Positions 33,919-46,050 of a stretch of 64,000 bases of DNA are shown piece by piece. Both the position numbers and the translations under genes were made by a program. The DNA comes from Sipunculus nudus. Its lineage: Eukaryota; Annelida; Sipuncula; Golfingiida; Sipunculidae. Each line of letters starts with the position of its first letter. Positions within the stretch are counted from its first letter, which is position 1. The notes beneath the pieces are model-generated. The model made no database searches. It was not told the DNA's origin and saw nothing but the letters and a program-made list of their open reading frames with translations. The stretch is from contig CM049306.1 of the NCBI GenBank assembly GCA_026874595.1, positions 73,159,642-73,223,641 on the forward strand. The letters are read 5' to 3'.

Positions 33919-36900
33919 TTTATTTTAAAAACTTGTGTTTTACATGAAGTGTAAGTACAATGGACTAGGTTTGTATTCAGGATGAACACCACTACAAGCA
34001 AAAGATAAGCATGAGGGACTAGAATTCTCATCTCTGGTTTGATCAGCCGCTGTCATGTTGACATCAGGAACAGCTGAAGAATCTTGACATATACAAAAAT
34101 ACAAGTCATGCAGAAAATCAAAATGAGTGTAAATGCAGCTCCTTCTCTGTGCATTCATAGATAGTAGTGAGAAATTATAAAAGGGTTACATTTATACTGA
34201 TTGTAATTTTGTATCTACAAGATGAAGATTATAGAGTGAAGTGATTTAGAACATAGGACATTCTGGTCACTGACATTTTGGCCATAGATTTTCCAGCCTC
34301 TGACATTTGGAGATTTCCATCTGGTCATAGTTTTAAGGAGTGAGCCTTCATCTTTGAAAATAAGGATCATATGCAGGAAAACCTTTCTAAACATGCATGA
34401 TAAAATGCAATCTTTTGATTATTTTGGACTCTTGTCTAAAAGCATGAATTAAAGATCATATATAAATATTGTTGCAGACTGGATTATACATACAGTATCA
34501 TACAAGAGAAACTAAACAATAATTTAGAGTTGAAAGTTCATTTTAAGCTCAGTTCTGTGTACATAAATTTGGAATGAAGCACTTGAACTGACTTTTAAAA
34601 AGATAATTCAAAATATTGATTTCTTATTTACAGGAAAATAACACGAAAGAGCAATTTCATGGGTCATGTATGAAGATATCTTTTTATTTTTGACCAAGTT
34701 TTGTCAAAAACATTCCCATCTCTCCTCAGGCTGGAACGACCTGGTGTAAACTATCACTGGCGGCCTGGCCAAAGCTTCTGTGACCAAAAGTTCCTTCCAA
34801 TAACACACACATTAAAGCTATGTACAATAAAAGCAAACAATACAAAGCAAATAGTTTTAGAATCCATACATGACCTTAATGCTTGTGATTCTGTTTACAA
34901 AAGTAAATGTTGCATTAAATCTATTTACAAATAGACAGTTCAGTGTGATTTTATATAGATATATAATTGATTCGTATAAACTTCAAGTAAAGGTTTACCA
35001 GTGCCTTCAAATGGATTTAACAGCTACTACCTTATACTGATACCACTAAAATGACAAAAATAGCACAAAATCCTTAGATAAAATAGCACCAATCTCAAGT
35101 TCACCTGATGAAATCTTAAAATCTTTAAACCAAAAAATGTGCAACATATGACCAATACTCGACAAATAAGACATGCATATGAAACCAATATGGCCAACAC
35201 AATGCATAGAAGATGTCCTCATTAAACAAATATTGTCTTGACATATGTAACCATTATGAGTATAAACCTTTGATTCTCTTCTAAGTATCCTCACTTTGAG
35301 TGATTTCAACAAATTAAAGAGAAATTGGATTTTTTTACACAAACTTGTGTGGTTCATTTCTTCCATATGACCCGCTAAAAACAGTAAAAGTGGCCACCAT
35401 GGGGTTATATATTCCCACGAGAGGTGTATAACTTCAAATACAAATCAAGCTCAGTTACTGAGGGTAATTTTTTAGGTTACATTTATGTGGTGTATCAAAG
35501 GTAATTTAAAAAAAAATTTAATTTAACAAGATAAAGTACACATCAAACTTATATGAAATTAAAATTTATAGAAGCTCTTCCAGTCACATTTAACTATCCA
35601 TTTTGGATTTCCTCACCCTGCACATACAATTTACTGTTCATATATGAAGAACGTTATTCTTACGTTTCTACGATTTTCTTCATATGCCAGATGTCATATC
35701 AGTGAAAAAAGAAAACATGGTTCCTAAAAAGAGGGATTCATGAAGTATGATAAGGATACAATGAACATAGTTAAATCTACACTGAAGTATTTTTTCACAT
35801 TACATATACAAATATTACAACAAGGCACGGGTGGATAGATGATTTAAGTTGCATCATACACACCTATTTTGATAACAAATGGTTGAATATAATGAACCTG
35901 CTAATACTAGATATTATTTTGCATAATCTGTGCAGTAGACTAAATTGCAGCGCATTTACATAGAAACCTAGCTAAGACAGCACTAAATGTAGCTCTAATT
36001 ACAATGTCCTACATGAGACCTCTACCTTTTTTGGTCCTTGACAACCTGCTCAAATGATGCAAAAGAGCACCAACACTCTCTCAGAATGAGTAAATTTCCC
36101 TCCCAAATCACAACCATAGAAGTTTTATAGATATTAAAAGGTTGTGGAAGCTCGGCAGATTCACCCTCAAATAATCACAACATTTCATTATTGTGAATGC
36201 AATATAAATGCATGCAAAAAGATATGTTCAGTGCACAACCGATAATAAATGTACAAATAGCCACAACCATAGATGGGGTCTAACACAGCACGGACAAGTG
36301 TCCTAAATATCAACTCAAGTGTACATGAAAGTATAACAAAGTGAATGTAGCAAGCATGTAAATACGTTCTCCAGAACAAAACAGGATAAGTACAGATGGC
36401 ATACCTGCCAGACCCTTCAGACTTCTCTCTGATTTTTGAGTATTTGTTATATTGATGTATACATTTACAAAATATGACAATTGGATAATTATACAGAAGC
36501 TTTCCAATACATCATGAGTATTTTGCAAAATACTATAAAATATGACTAAAAATATCAAACATTTCACTAATTACTACAAGAAATATATTTAAAAGATTTG
36601 TTTAGCACTTTGTTCTGATAATGAATAGCTACAGTAGAGTATTTTTAATCAGTCTGGTTTATAAGGCACCTTTTGTTTACAAAATACTGCATCTCCCATC
36701 TCATTTCATATAAACAAGTGAGCTAGGTACTTATCTAAATGTACATCAAAACTATAAACAGCAACAAAGTCTATACCTTCAGTAAGTTTGATTTTAAATT
36801 TAAATACTGTATGAATACACATGAATAATACAGTTCTCCATTACTTTGACAATTACTGACAAATACTTTGATATTAAATACAATTTTTTTCTAACCTCCC

Positions 36901-37537
36901 CCCCCCCCAAAAAAAAAAAAAATAATAACATGGTAAAACATTTAGTGGTCCTGTTTTGAATGCTGTAAGAAGTAAAATGCCCATTTTTAAAACCCTGAAT
37001 TATTCTATTGGGAAGATGCAAACCCTATATTTGAATTTCATGTTCAAATGAAATTATTACCCAATTCAGTGTAAGAATACACTTTTTTCCATCTCTTACA
37101 CCTCTAAGCCAGTTTCCACTTTTTTGTGTACAACTGTTTGAAGGTAAGATATTTCATTGAATACATCATTATATAATACTGCATTTACAGGTGGTATATA
37201 TCTTGACAACATTCAAACCATTACAAACAACTGGATAAATGTGAAATATTACAAAATTTGAGCTCTTAATTTACAAGTGCACAATATGATTAACTAGAGT
37301 GCTCTTAACACACCAACACTCTGTACAAATACACATGGTTTTGTTAATTTTCGATGTGATTTTTCATGTAACTAAGGATATGAAATGTTTAAAACTCTTA
37401 AAGTTAAACAAACATTTGACAATTATAACAGGACTCGATGAAACCTGGTCATGTCTACTCCACCAAGTAACATTTATCTTAGCAGACAGATCAATTGTCA
37501 GTGAAAAGTTAATGACAGAAAGCCTCCACTGTTGGAT
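33919..37537 (-). other. Probable long 3' UTR of the membrane-protein gene
   Basis: Follows the TAG stop at 37538-37540 on the minus strand. AATAAA (minus) at 33919-33924 is a plausible poly(A) signal. It is 3.6 kb without recognised mobile elements, unlike the introns on both sides. It could equally include unrelated intergenic sequence. Confidence 0.4.
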
Positions 37538-37774
37538 CTACAATTTAGTATCCTCAGTGTCCACCAGGCTGCGCTCTTGATCACTTAACTCATTGATTGG
37601 TACCACCCACCCATTATCCTTCTCTTTAGATAAATGCTGGCCACGGCCGTTGGCTGTATAGGATGGGGTGGCTGCCTGGAGAGTAGAAGCTTCACCTCGG
37701 ACTATTTCCTCATCAGAAAGGGGACTCTCCACACTGCCATGTCCATTCCTGCCTTCCTCCAAGGTGATCGCTGT
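37538..37774 (-). CDS. Single-pass membrane protein, last exon: cytoplasmic tail
   Basis: 237-bp coding part. The acceptor (minus) is ttgttcaattacag and the phase is 0. It encodes 78 residues starting TAITLEEGRNGHGSVESPLS. The tail is acidic, rich in Ser/Glu/Asp, and ends in DNGWVVPINELSDQERSLVD and then TEDTKL. It joins the membrane exon in phase. No ITAM, PPxY or SH3 ligand is obvious. The final residues do not make a clear PDZ ligand. I do not recognise the family. Confidence 0.82.
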   Translation of the reverse strand, partial: TAITLEEGRNGHGSVESPLSDEEIVRGEASTLQAATPSYTANGRGQHLSKEKDNGWVVPINELSDQERSLVDTEDTKL

Positions 37775-38202
37775 CTGTAATTGAACAAAATCATTCAAAT
37801 CACAACAAAGCACACATGATCATAACATTTGACCTGGTGTTAACAACAGCAGCTGATCTGTAACATATCAGGTGTTACAAGTTTTGAACACAAGCCACAA
37901 CAGAACCTCCTCTGAATTTTACGAGAGACCAAAGAGTCGAAACATTCTAAGTGTTAAAAAAAAACCAGCTTGCACAACTGGATTTTTTGTTCATTTTTGC
38001 TGTATTAAGCAATAATCATTGTAGTTTTCCTTTTGTATGATACATATGTGTACATTTTGTAAACCTTTTCAGAAAAAATGCAAGGGATTGACTGTTTTGT
38101 CCTAGCATGAATACAACAGAAAACAACAACAATTGAAGAGACTTGTTTAATGCCGATCTTCCAACATAGCAAACAACTGACTGAAGGCCCAAACCATACA
38201 TA
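37775..38202 (-). other. Intron of the membrane-protein gene, 3' part
   Basis: Nothing recognised before the TIR element at 38203. Confidence 0.5.
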
Positions 38203-40090
38203 CGGTATTCGACGTAATATGCGCCCAGGGCGCTTTCAAAATTAAATTTTTACAAATATTTTTTTTACTCTAATAAGCGTCCCTCCCCTACCCATATCTG
38301 CCAACTTCCAAAGTGCGTTAAGATCCTCTAATTTAACAATGCCACTTGTGTACATGTGTTTGACTTCACAGCACATTCAGGTCATTTAAGAAAAACCAAC
38401 GATCTTTGAGCAATGGTTGTGTGAAGTTTGAAATATAATAACTTATCCAAGTGATACCGATTTGCAAACGATTTTATTTTGTGTTGTATGAGAGAATTGT
38501 AGGATTGACTGCAGTTCGAGATTGCAGAATAAATGAACTCTTTAATAATCATCACCGCCTAATAAGGTGGTGGAATATATAAAATGTTCATGTAAAGGTA
38601 TGTAAAAAGGTATTTATTTGAAAGATGAAAAAAATATAATACGGGACGTTGGTGACCAGATTATGTCAGTCACTTTGCGCAAATACCTTTGACTGCTGAG
38701 CCGATGTATGACATGGAATGGCATCGCCAATAATTGTCCTTTTGGGCCTCTATTGTGCCTGATATTACATGCAAAAGATTTTTTAATAAAAGCTGAAATA
38801 CTGGCCCTCTGAATCCAGCATTTTATATTAACTTCAGTGTGTATACGCACCAAATCCAGGGTTTTGTTTTAAAATTGTGAGGAAATTTGTCATTTTATAT
38901 CCCGTGGAAACACGGTCCCGTTATAATACATTCATTTCTTGACGTAGTTCAATAATACAAGCTTGACAAAAACATCGAATTTCACGTCACCTGAGGAAAG
39001 GCCGCTTCATATTTATAATTATAACGCTACTGGTTGTATTGTAATCGAAGTGCCATGTGCGAGTCTGCGTGTATGTCAGTGTGCAAGCCAGCTGACAGCT
39101 TCGGCATTCACTGGTCTGGTGAACATTTTACGTGGTAAATACGGCACCATATGAAAAAAATCATCCTTGTTTAATATGCATATTACGTGCTACTGGACGG
39201 CATTTAGCCAAGTAGGCTAGTACATTCCCAGCATCCCTTGTGCAAGCCCTGTATTCACACAAATAAACCCAGCAATCTGGGATCTTGAGCAAATGCGCAA
39301 ATTGGTAAGCCCTGTACGCTGTCAGCGGCATAGTCAATTATATCACTGCATACATGTTTCAAGTGAATTGCCAAGATGTTTTTTTGCAAAAAAATGCATT
39401 GCAACTTTTATTTTTAGGACTGGGAATTCCGTTTCGGTCTGTCAGTTCCGCGATTCCGTCCGCAGAAAATCATTGGCTCTGTCAGAAGGGCTTTCATATA
39501 TTGATTCAGTTAAAATCCCTGTTTCAATGCGGCAAGGGCAAACATTCTCTTACCAATTATTTAACTATGTGCACCTATAAATCTTATGTATAAACAATAA
39601 ATTAAAACAAAAACAAAGCATTGTAATGTTCTTTAAATTATCCTCGGTTGCCCTGAGGACTCTAAAAAACTTGTACCCGTTTATAAAACAGCCGCCCTTC
39701 TTTGCCAAATATTTTTAGGATAAAATTTATTGTCCTGTACACGAGCAAATACGGTAAGTTTATATATTTCATTGCAAATACATCCACATATCTAAATTCA
39801 GGTCACCTGATTAGCATGGCCACCTGCAGGGTCGGCCTTCACGGACTCAGTCAGTTAATGTTATCTATGACACACTTGACCACTGATAATAATATTAGAT
39901 AATAAAGCCTAACGGAAATAGAGTAAAAACTGGAGGTAACTTTTAAGCTTGGCGGGGAGAAATGAAAGCATTATGTTTCCCCATGTTATATTGGCTTGGG
40001 AGAAAAGTGAGGTTAAGATGGCTCATCCCTTAGTTTTCTTAATGTGAAAGGGGGGCTTCACGGGAGGGGCGCTTATTACGTCGATTACGG
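38203..40090. mobile_element. TIR element with TA duplication (Tc1/mariner-pogo-like, no transposase)
   Basis: The left end CGGTATTCGACGTAATATGC pairs with the reverse complement of the right end (CCGTAATCGACGTAATAAGC) with few mismatches and continues GCCC on both sides. TA flanks it at 38201-38202 and 40091-40092. Length is 1.9 kb. The ORFs inside are short and lack a DDE signature, so it is non-autonomous or decayed. The superfamily call is based on the TA target only. Confidence 0.7.
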
Positions 40091-40239
40091 TAATACAATG
40101 AATATGTAATTTCAACTCTCACCCATAGGTGGCATATACTACATTGACTTTTGAGATTTCTGAATTCATTACATTAGTTTAAGACACTGTAGGACACCTG
40201 GTTATTTGACTTACCCTAGTAAAATTGTCATTTTAAGTA

Positions 40240-40390
40240 GTGAAACCCCACCTTGTGACCACCCAACAACTGGGACATTTTGTCCCAAATATATGATCCT
40301 GATAACTTAAAATTTCACAAATACAACCACTCCCAAATCATGACCACTTTGGTCAGTCCCCAAGGTGGTCATAATTGTGGGTTTCCACTG
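40240..40390. mobile_element. Small MITE, GTGAAACC/GGTTTCCAC ends
   Basis: The left end GTGAAACCCCACCTTGTGACC and the right end GGTGGTCATAATTGTGGGTT followed by TCCACTG are imperfect inverted repeats. Both contain GACCACC on the inner side. It resembles the element at 44428-44604. One flank is TA and the other has decayed. Confidence 0.6.
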
Positions 40391-40455
40391 TCATCTTTAA
40401 CTGAAATGATTAAAACTTGCCAGCCCCATTTCATCACAATTAAAGGGTTCCGTAC

Positions 40456-40662
40456 CTTTTCTGGATTATTTGTACTATAGCCACCGGTTCGCTGACATCG
40501 CAGGCAGATGAGACCGATGATGAGCAGAATGATGCAGATGACTGCCAGTATAATGACGGTGATGAAGAGACCCATGTGTGTGTGCCAGATGCTCTTGGCA
40601 GGCTTTATGACCGCAATGTCCTCCGGATATCCCTGGTGGATGTCTATGACTGATTCACCTGT
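40456..40662 (-). CDS. Single-pass membrane protein, transmembrane exon
   Basis: 207-bp exon, phase 0 at both ends (acceptor tatcgttatag, donor gtacgg on the minus strand). It encodes TGESVIDIHQGYPEDIAVIK, a juxtamembrane stretch, then a ~24-residue hydrophobic helix starting GLFITVIILAVICIILLIIG (about 40501-40572). CLRCQR, a basic and possibly palmitoylated stop-transfer, follows, then TGGYSTNNPEK. The orientation follows the positive-inside rule: N-terminal side outside, C-terminal tail in the cytosol. The family is not recognised. Confidence 0.85.
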
Positions 40663-41422
40663 CTATAACGATAAAACATATATTCAATAGGAATAATCCT
40701 TATGTGTATGTAGTTTTACCTCCAGAAGCAGACCAGGTCATGGTTGATATTTTACATTTAATGTGTTTATATATGTATATATATATATATTTATTTATTT
40801 ATATTTGTTTGTGGGGTGGAGTCTATCAATGTACAGTGGAGCTTCATAGCACTGCGAATTCATTTAACTAATTTAGACTGAAAAGGTGAAAACCACCTCC
40901 TGAACAGAACATTTCACTTGAAAAGGATTTAAAATGCTCGAGATCACTAATTGAATATTACTCAGTCTGCAAAAATATGGTTGAAACTAGTGAAACTGTG
41001 TTTGCCTAGTGAAAGTGTTGATGCCTCAGTCATCTTCCACTCAATGTTAGCTGTTCCATTTTTTGCCTCCCCTAGGACTAGGAGCGTATGTGTTAATCCC
41101 TGTTCCTGTCTGTCTTTGTCAGTTTGTTCAAAACATAACACACATTCTTGAACAGAATATCATGAAATTTTCAGGGCATTTCCTCAATTGACCATTGAAG
41201 AATTTTTAGGTTTTGGTGTGGATCCAGCGTATGATCCGGATTCAGGAACATCAACAAATGTACAGTCACTAATGCCTGAATGCACCTTGGAATATGGGCC
41301 ATGTATGTGAATGCAAACACAGTTGCTGAGGCCTGCATTTTTTTAATGCAGATTTCTTGTTTATATACATTATATGATCACTTTTTATGCATTTCAACAC
41401 TCAAATGGCTTCAAATTCTTAC
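40663..41422 (-). other. Intron of the membrane-protein gene
   Basis: Contains a short (TA)n/(TTTA)n stretch around 40769-40806. No ORF or element end is recognised. Confidence 0.5.
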
Positions 41423-41499
41423 CATATTTCCCAGTGCTCCAGTTTCATTTAACCTTTTCAGGGCCTCCAACAACGTTTTTCCATCAACAGGTCCATGCT
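41423..41499 (-). CDS. Single-pass membrane protein, small extracellular exon
   Basis: 77-bp exon, acceptor atgtgttacag and donor gtaaga (minus). The first two bases AG complete Lys with the A of the upstream exon. It reads HGPVDGKTLLEALKRLNETG and then ALGNM. It has an N-glycosylation sequon (NET) and lies just before the juxtamembrane exon. The fold looks like a helix after a beta strand, which could fit a SEA-like juxtamembrane domain. That is only a guess. Confidence 0.72.
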
Positions 41500-41675
41500 C
41501 TGTAACACATTTACAAATATTTATAGACAAGATATCGGTGATAGTGAAATTAAGAATCTGGTTTGCTGTTGGCATGTGCACAAAATGATCATTAAGGTAT
41601 CAGCAACCATATGAATCACAGACCAGCATGAAGCCGCCAGAGAGGTGGTCCAATGAAAAATATTCCTCAATAAAA

Positions 41676-43694
41676 CAATGGACCCATGGGTCAAGGTACT
41701 CAGCTGTAATATATGATCACAAAATATGATTTGGAAATGAGGCACATGCTGGTTTTGTGTGGTAATAAATATAAACTGTATTATGAGATGTTGTGTTTAG
41801 CTTATGTAAGATTTTGACAGTATCTTTACATGTCATTTATATTATTTCCAAATGGAGTGCTATTGTCACACAGGTTTTGGCTTGGCCATATAATTTTATC
41901 TACATTGCAGTAGAAGTATTTAAAAAAACTGTCCATTATCAGTCATGTGAATTATGCTTTTTACAAATGAGTAAACTGTTATTTAATGATAACAGCTTAT
42001 CTCTACCCAAGAGTAGCACTAGTACATGTAATATAGGAGTTAACTTTTTATTAAAATTTAATAACAAATATTGTATATAATTTTAATTGAAAAATAATAA
42101 CAGAATTATATGATATATGATTTTTTAAATAATATAACTGAAATAAATGATTATTTAAATAATATTATAGAATATATTCATGAATGCATTCATGAATACA
42201 TTTTGAAAGAATTTGCATTCGTATTCAAATACTTTTATTTTTACCTGTATTCCTATTCTTATGCATGAAATTATGGAAGTTATATTCATATTCATAATCA
42301 AATACTTTTGCAAAGTATTAAATTCACACCAAGTCTGGAATTTATTCAGTTTCAGCCAAACAAAGATGTTGAAAATCCAAAATATACACAATTCACAAAT
42401 TTAAATAATGATCATAAGTACCTGGTATTTGGCTTTTATTTAAATTTAAAAAAATAAAACTAATATATTCAATTTGGACTACTCTCACATCAATCTACCC
42501 CTACACACAGTAAGAATCTAGATTTATATTATCAACTACATCTTTGTCTATCATTAATTTCCTTCATATGATCCCTAATGTTTAGTAATGAGTAATATAA
42601 TTTATTTTTTTAATATTAAAATTGAAATGAAAAATACAACATTTGACTCCATGGTGTTATTTGGAATACATTTTCATCCATCCATACAAGATTCCTACAC
42701 CATCAGTAACTGCAAGATAATTTTTCTGTTACTCATCAACTATCAAATTCCTTTTTCTATTAATTTTTCTTAAATTTGTTATTTAAAACCAACAAAAATT
42801 TATTAATTTATTGTTTATTTTTATGTTGTTGGCCAAAACAGCTACTAGATGAGTTGGGTTGGACACCTGGATCAACTGTGGCCAGCCATAAGCTGCCTGG
42901 GTGTCAAGTATATGCCCTGCCTCAAGCATGCATAAATTGCCAAAAAGGTCAACATACAGGTGACTGAAGAGAAGCTGGGTAGAGCCTGGGTCTGACATGG
43001 TCTCATAAAAAATTTAATAAAAGCAAAAGTTTTTGGCCAATTTCTTTCAGCTTTCAAACCTAACAAAGTGAAATCCTTGTGTGTGAATAATATGAAAATT
43101 ATATCAACAGTGCTTACAGGAGAAAAAACGTGCCATTGTCAAATTTGGGCAAAATTTAAGGTACTGATTTTATTTTTATACTAATAACTTTTTAAAATTC
43201 AGAACTAATTTTCAGTATTCAATTGAATCTTGATTGAATAAAGTTATATCCATAAAAAAAGTCTCTAGCTTCAGCAATTTTTATTTAAAGTGAGTAAATA
43301 TATTTCCTAATTTTTACAAAGTGCAAAATGTTTCAGCCCAAAACTTCAAAAAATTACAAAATACTGACATAATTTCTTGTATACAGGAAATATATAGAGG
43401 AATATGTATATGAAATATGATCAAAAAAAGATCAGTGGTTTTTATATTAGGCAGCCTTGAAGTGTAACAGTGGGTTTTTAATGGAAAATTTAGGTTTTTC
43501 CTTGATATCTCGAAGGAATGTTCTAGTGACCAAATTTTCAGTATGGAAGGAGATTTTTTGGACATCTAACAGTATGCAAAATTTCAGATTTGTAGGTCCA
43601 ATGGTTTAAAACGTGACCTGTTAACGGACAGCCAGACGATGGAAAAAGGACTATGGCCATAGCTCAGATGACTTATAGTCATCTGAGCTAAAAA
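41676..43694 (-). mobile_element. B-type element, older reverse copy
   Basis: The reversed right end GGACCCATGGGTC...CTCAGCTG is at 41676 and the reversed left hairpin ATGACTTATAGTCATCTGAG-CTAAAAA ends near 43694. Long-subtype core, visibly more diverged than the other copies, with the GTCC tract reduced to a few units. Confidence 0.8.
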
Positions 43695-44427
43695 TAACAG
43701 AAACAATGATTTCTTTATTCAGACAAGCAAGTGGATGTTCCTAAAATATCTAGATGGTGATAGAGGTGACACTCAGTATGAACAGCATGGTTGGTCTTCC
43801 TAAGGCTGTATCCACACCTGGTTCACACCTAAACCTGTTTACTTTGGTCTTCAAGTGGAGTGCTTTGTGTCTACACTGCTGTTCACTTTACATACAATAG
43901 CTTAAATCAGGTTTTTCAATAAAACATGGGTTTCCTGTCCACACTTGGTTCTTTATCCAATAAACTGTGCTGCAAAAAAGTGTACCAGAAGGATTGGATC
44001 CAAAAACGTATGCAGACTTTGCCTGTACACAAAAGGAAGTGGTTTATTGTACACCAGACTTAAGTAAACTGAACTACTGTAGGCTGCATTTCAGGCGGAC
44101 AACTGTGAACGGAACTGATGAGGATTAGTGGCCTAATGCAGATAGAGTATTATTTATTTTTACTGATTCAAGATCTGGATTATTTTGCTAGTGCGGATAT
44201 GGCCTAAAAAGTGTTAAGCCAGCAAGTGTACCCCAGTATAACCTTGGAATAGTGCTAATGTTTCTTTAACGCACTGAATCATTAGAAATTGCTTCACCCC
44301 AATTTTTCATGAAGCAACCTGTCACATTATCCTTTATATTTGTGGTACCCTAAATGAATTATAATGTTGATAATAAATATATATTTTACAACTGATTTAC
44401 GGCTAGCAATAAATCCAAAAACAAATA
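43695..44427 (-). other. Intron sequence, unassigned
   Basis: No gene or repeat end is recognised. Some phrases (TTCACTTTACAT, CTTAAATCAGG) suggest old repeats. Confidence 0.4.
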
Positions 44428-44604
44428 CAGTGGAACCTGTCAGAAAGATCACCTATCCAATTATATCATCTGTCTATTATGACCCCCTTTGAGTCAATCC
44501 AAATCATCAAAAAAGTTAAAACTGACCTGTATTATAAGACCACCCATGAATTAAGACCACTTTTGTCCAGTCCCATGGGTGGTCTCATAACACCGGTTTC
44601 ACTG
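44428..44604. mobile_element. 177-bp MITE with TA duplication
   Basis: Ends CAGTGGAACCTGTC and the reverse complement CAGTGAAACCGGTG form the TIR. TA flanks it at 44426-44427 and 44605-44606. Typical of pogo/Tigger-type MITEs. Confidence 0.72.
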
Positions 44605-44702
44605 TAATTTGAATCTGAACAACTCATCTTGTGTGTTGCAAAAAAGTTTCCCTGCAAAAATGAAAAAATGTGAAGGGCAAGACTTGATTGGTTTCAATAC
44701 TA

Positions 44703-45560
44703 AGGTCCCATGGGTCTAGACGCTCAGCTGAATTTGTCTAATAAGATATGTTTTTCAGCTTTAACAAAATTTGGGTCCTGTGATAAAGTTTGAAGCCATT
44801 CTGCTTATCCAAACTGGTGTTATCATCCATAAAAATTATTTGGGAATGGATGGACCCTATGACCATGACCTTGTGAGCTTGTGAACCAAAAATCAAACAG
44901 AATCTTCCCCTATTTGCAGATGAGCCAGATGTGGAAGATGGAATGTTTGAGATGAAAAGTTTGGCATAAAATGCATCTGCAATCTTTTTTAAAAAAAAAG
45001 TAGGTTTCTATGACCTTGACCTTTGATCTTATGACCCAAAAATCAATCGAGTTCTCACTTTAGTAGTGGGCCTTATATAAGTCAAGTTTGAAACCAGTAT
45101 CAATCTAACTTTGAGCTATCCTCTGGAAATTGATATGTGGACAGATGTATCCTGTGGCCTTGAACTTAAACTCTGTGACCCCGAAATCCATAGTTTCTTC
45201 CACTATTGGCAGTAAAGCAATACCTGGAAGATGGAGATTCTATTTTTACCTTGTGATCCCAATATCAATCAGGTTCTTTCCCTATTGACAGGTCAGCTAC
45301 ATGTGCAAGATGGAAGGTTTTGGATGAAAAGTTTGGCTTAAAGTGCATCCACCATCTTTCTAAGTAATCTGGTTGGGTGACCTCAACCTTTGATCTCATG
45401 TCCCCCAAATTGGTAGGGTTTTGTGTTAAACATGGGCCATATGTAAGTTAAGTTTGAAATCCATATGTCAAACCAAACTGGAATTATCATCAGGAAACAA
45501 CTTGTCCTGTACCTTGACTGAGAAGTGCCCTGACTCAGTCATGCACACTACATAAGGGAA
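44703..45560 (-). mobile_element. H-type element: class-1 right terminus with a D-like core (partial)
   Basis: The reversed right end AAGGTCCCATGGGTCTAGAC-GCTCAGCTGAATTTG is at about 44703. The core then has diverged units with 'CCATGACCTTGTGA', 'GACCTTGACCTTTGATCTTATGACC' and 'TATCATCCATAAAA'. These units resemble the D element core at 47690-49600. The far end is not identified. Confidence 0.55.
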
Positions 45561-46050
45561 AGTATTTGCAATGTGACCCCCAACCAGGATCGTACAAAAT
45601 GAAAGGAAAAACTAAAAATTCTGAACCGTTCAGACTGGTTCAGACCATTTACTGTGATGGAAAGACCAAATGGTATCAGACATTTTGGTGGCTAAATAAT
45701 ATATTCGTATAACGCAGTTTTTTTTATGATAACCTAGAATTCCAGACATGTCTAGCTATTATCTTGTCACTTATAGTGCTAACTCCCAATACACAGGGCC
45801 TCCATTTATGTGTACAATTATGAAGGAATCAAGGGAGTTCAAAGTACACACTACAGTAGTGTGTTTCATGATATTTATTAAAGCCTTATTTGGCCTTTTT
45901 TGTGCATTATGTGCACCAGATAAGACTTGTATTTGGTCATTCTGCTCCTAGTTTGAGCAGGGGACTGCAAATACATTACTGGTTCACTTTTCCACAACGT
46001 TTTATAGATCCAACTTGTGTATGGAATGTCAACTCATGACAAAGACAAGG
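45561..46050 (-). other. Intron sequence, unassigned
   Basis: No supported feature; the ORF at 45748-45951 has no motifs. Confidence 0.4.

Noticed and set aside
37538-37813. Start of translation at the Met encoded near 37811 (minus)
   Set aside because: The first residues of that ORF (LCCDLNDFVQLQ) are intron. A good acceptor lies at 37775-37776, and the phase matches the transmembrane exon.
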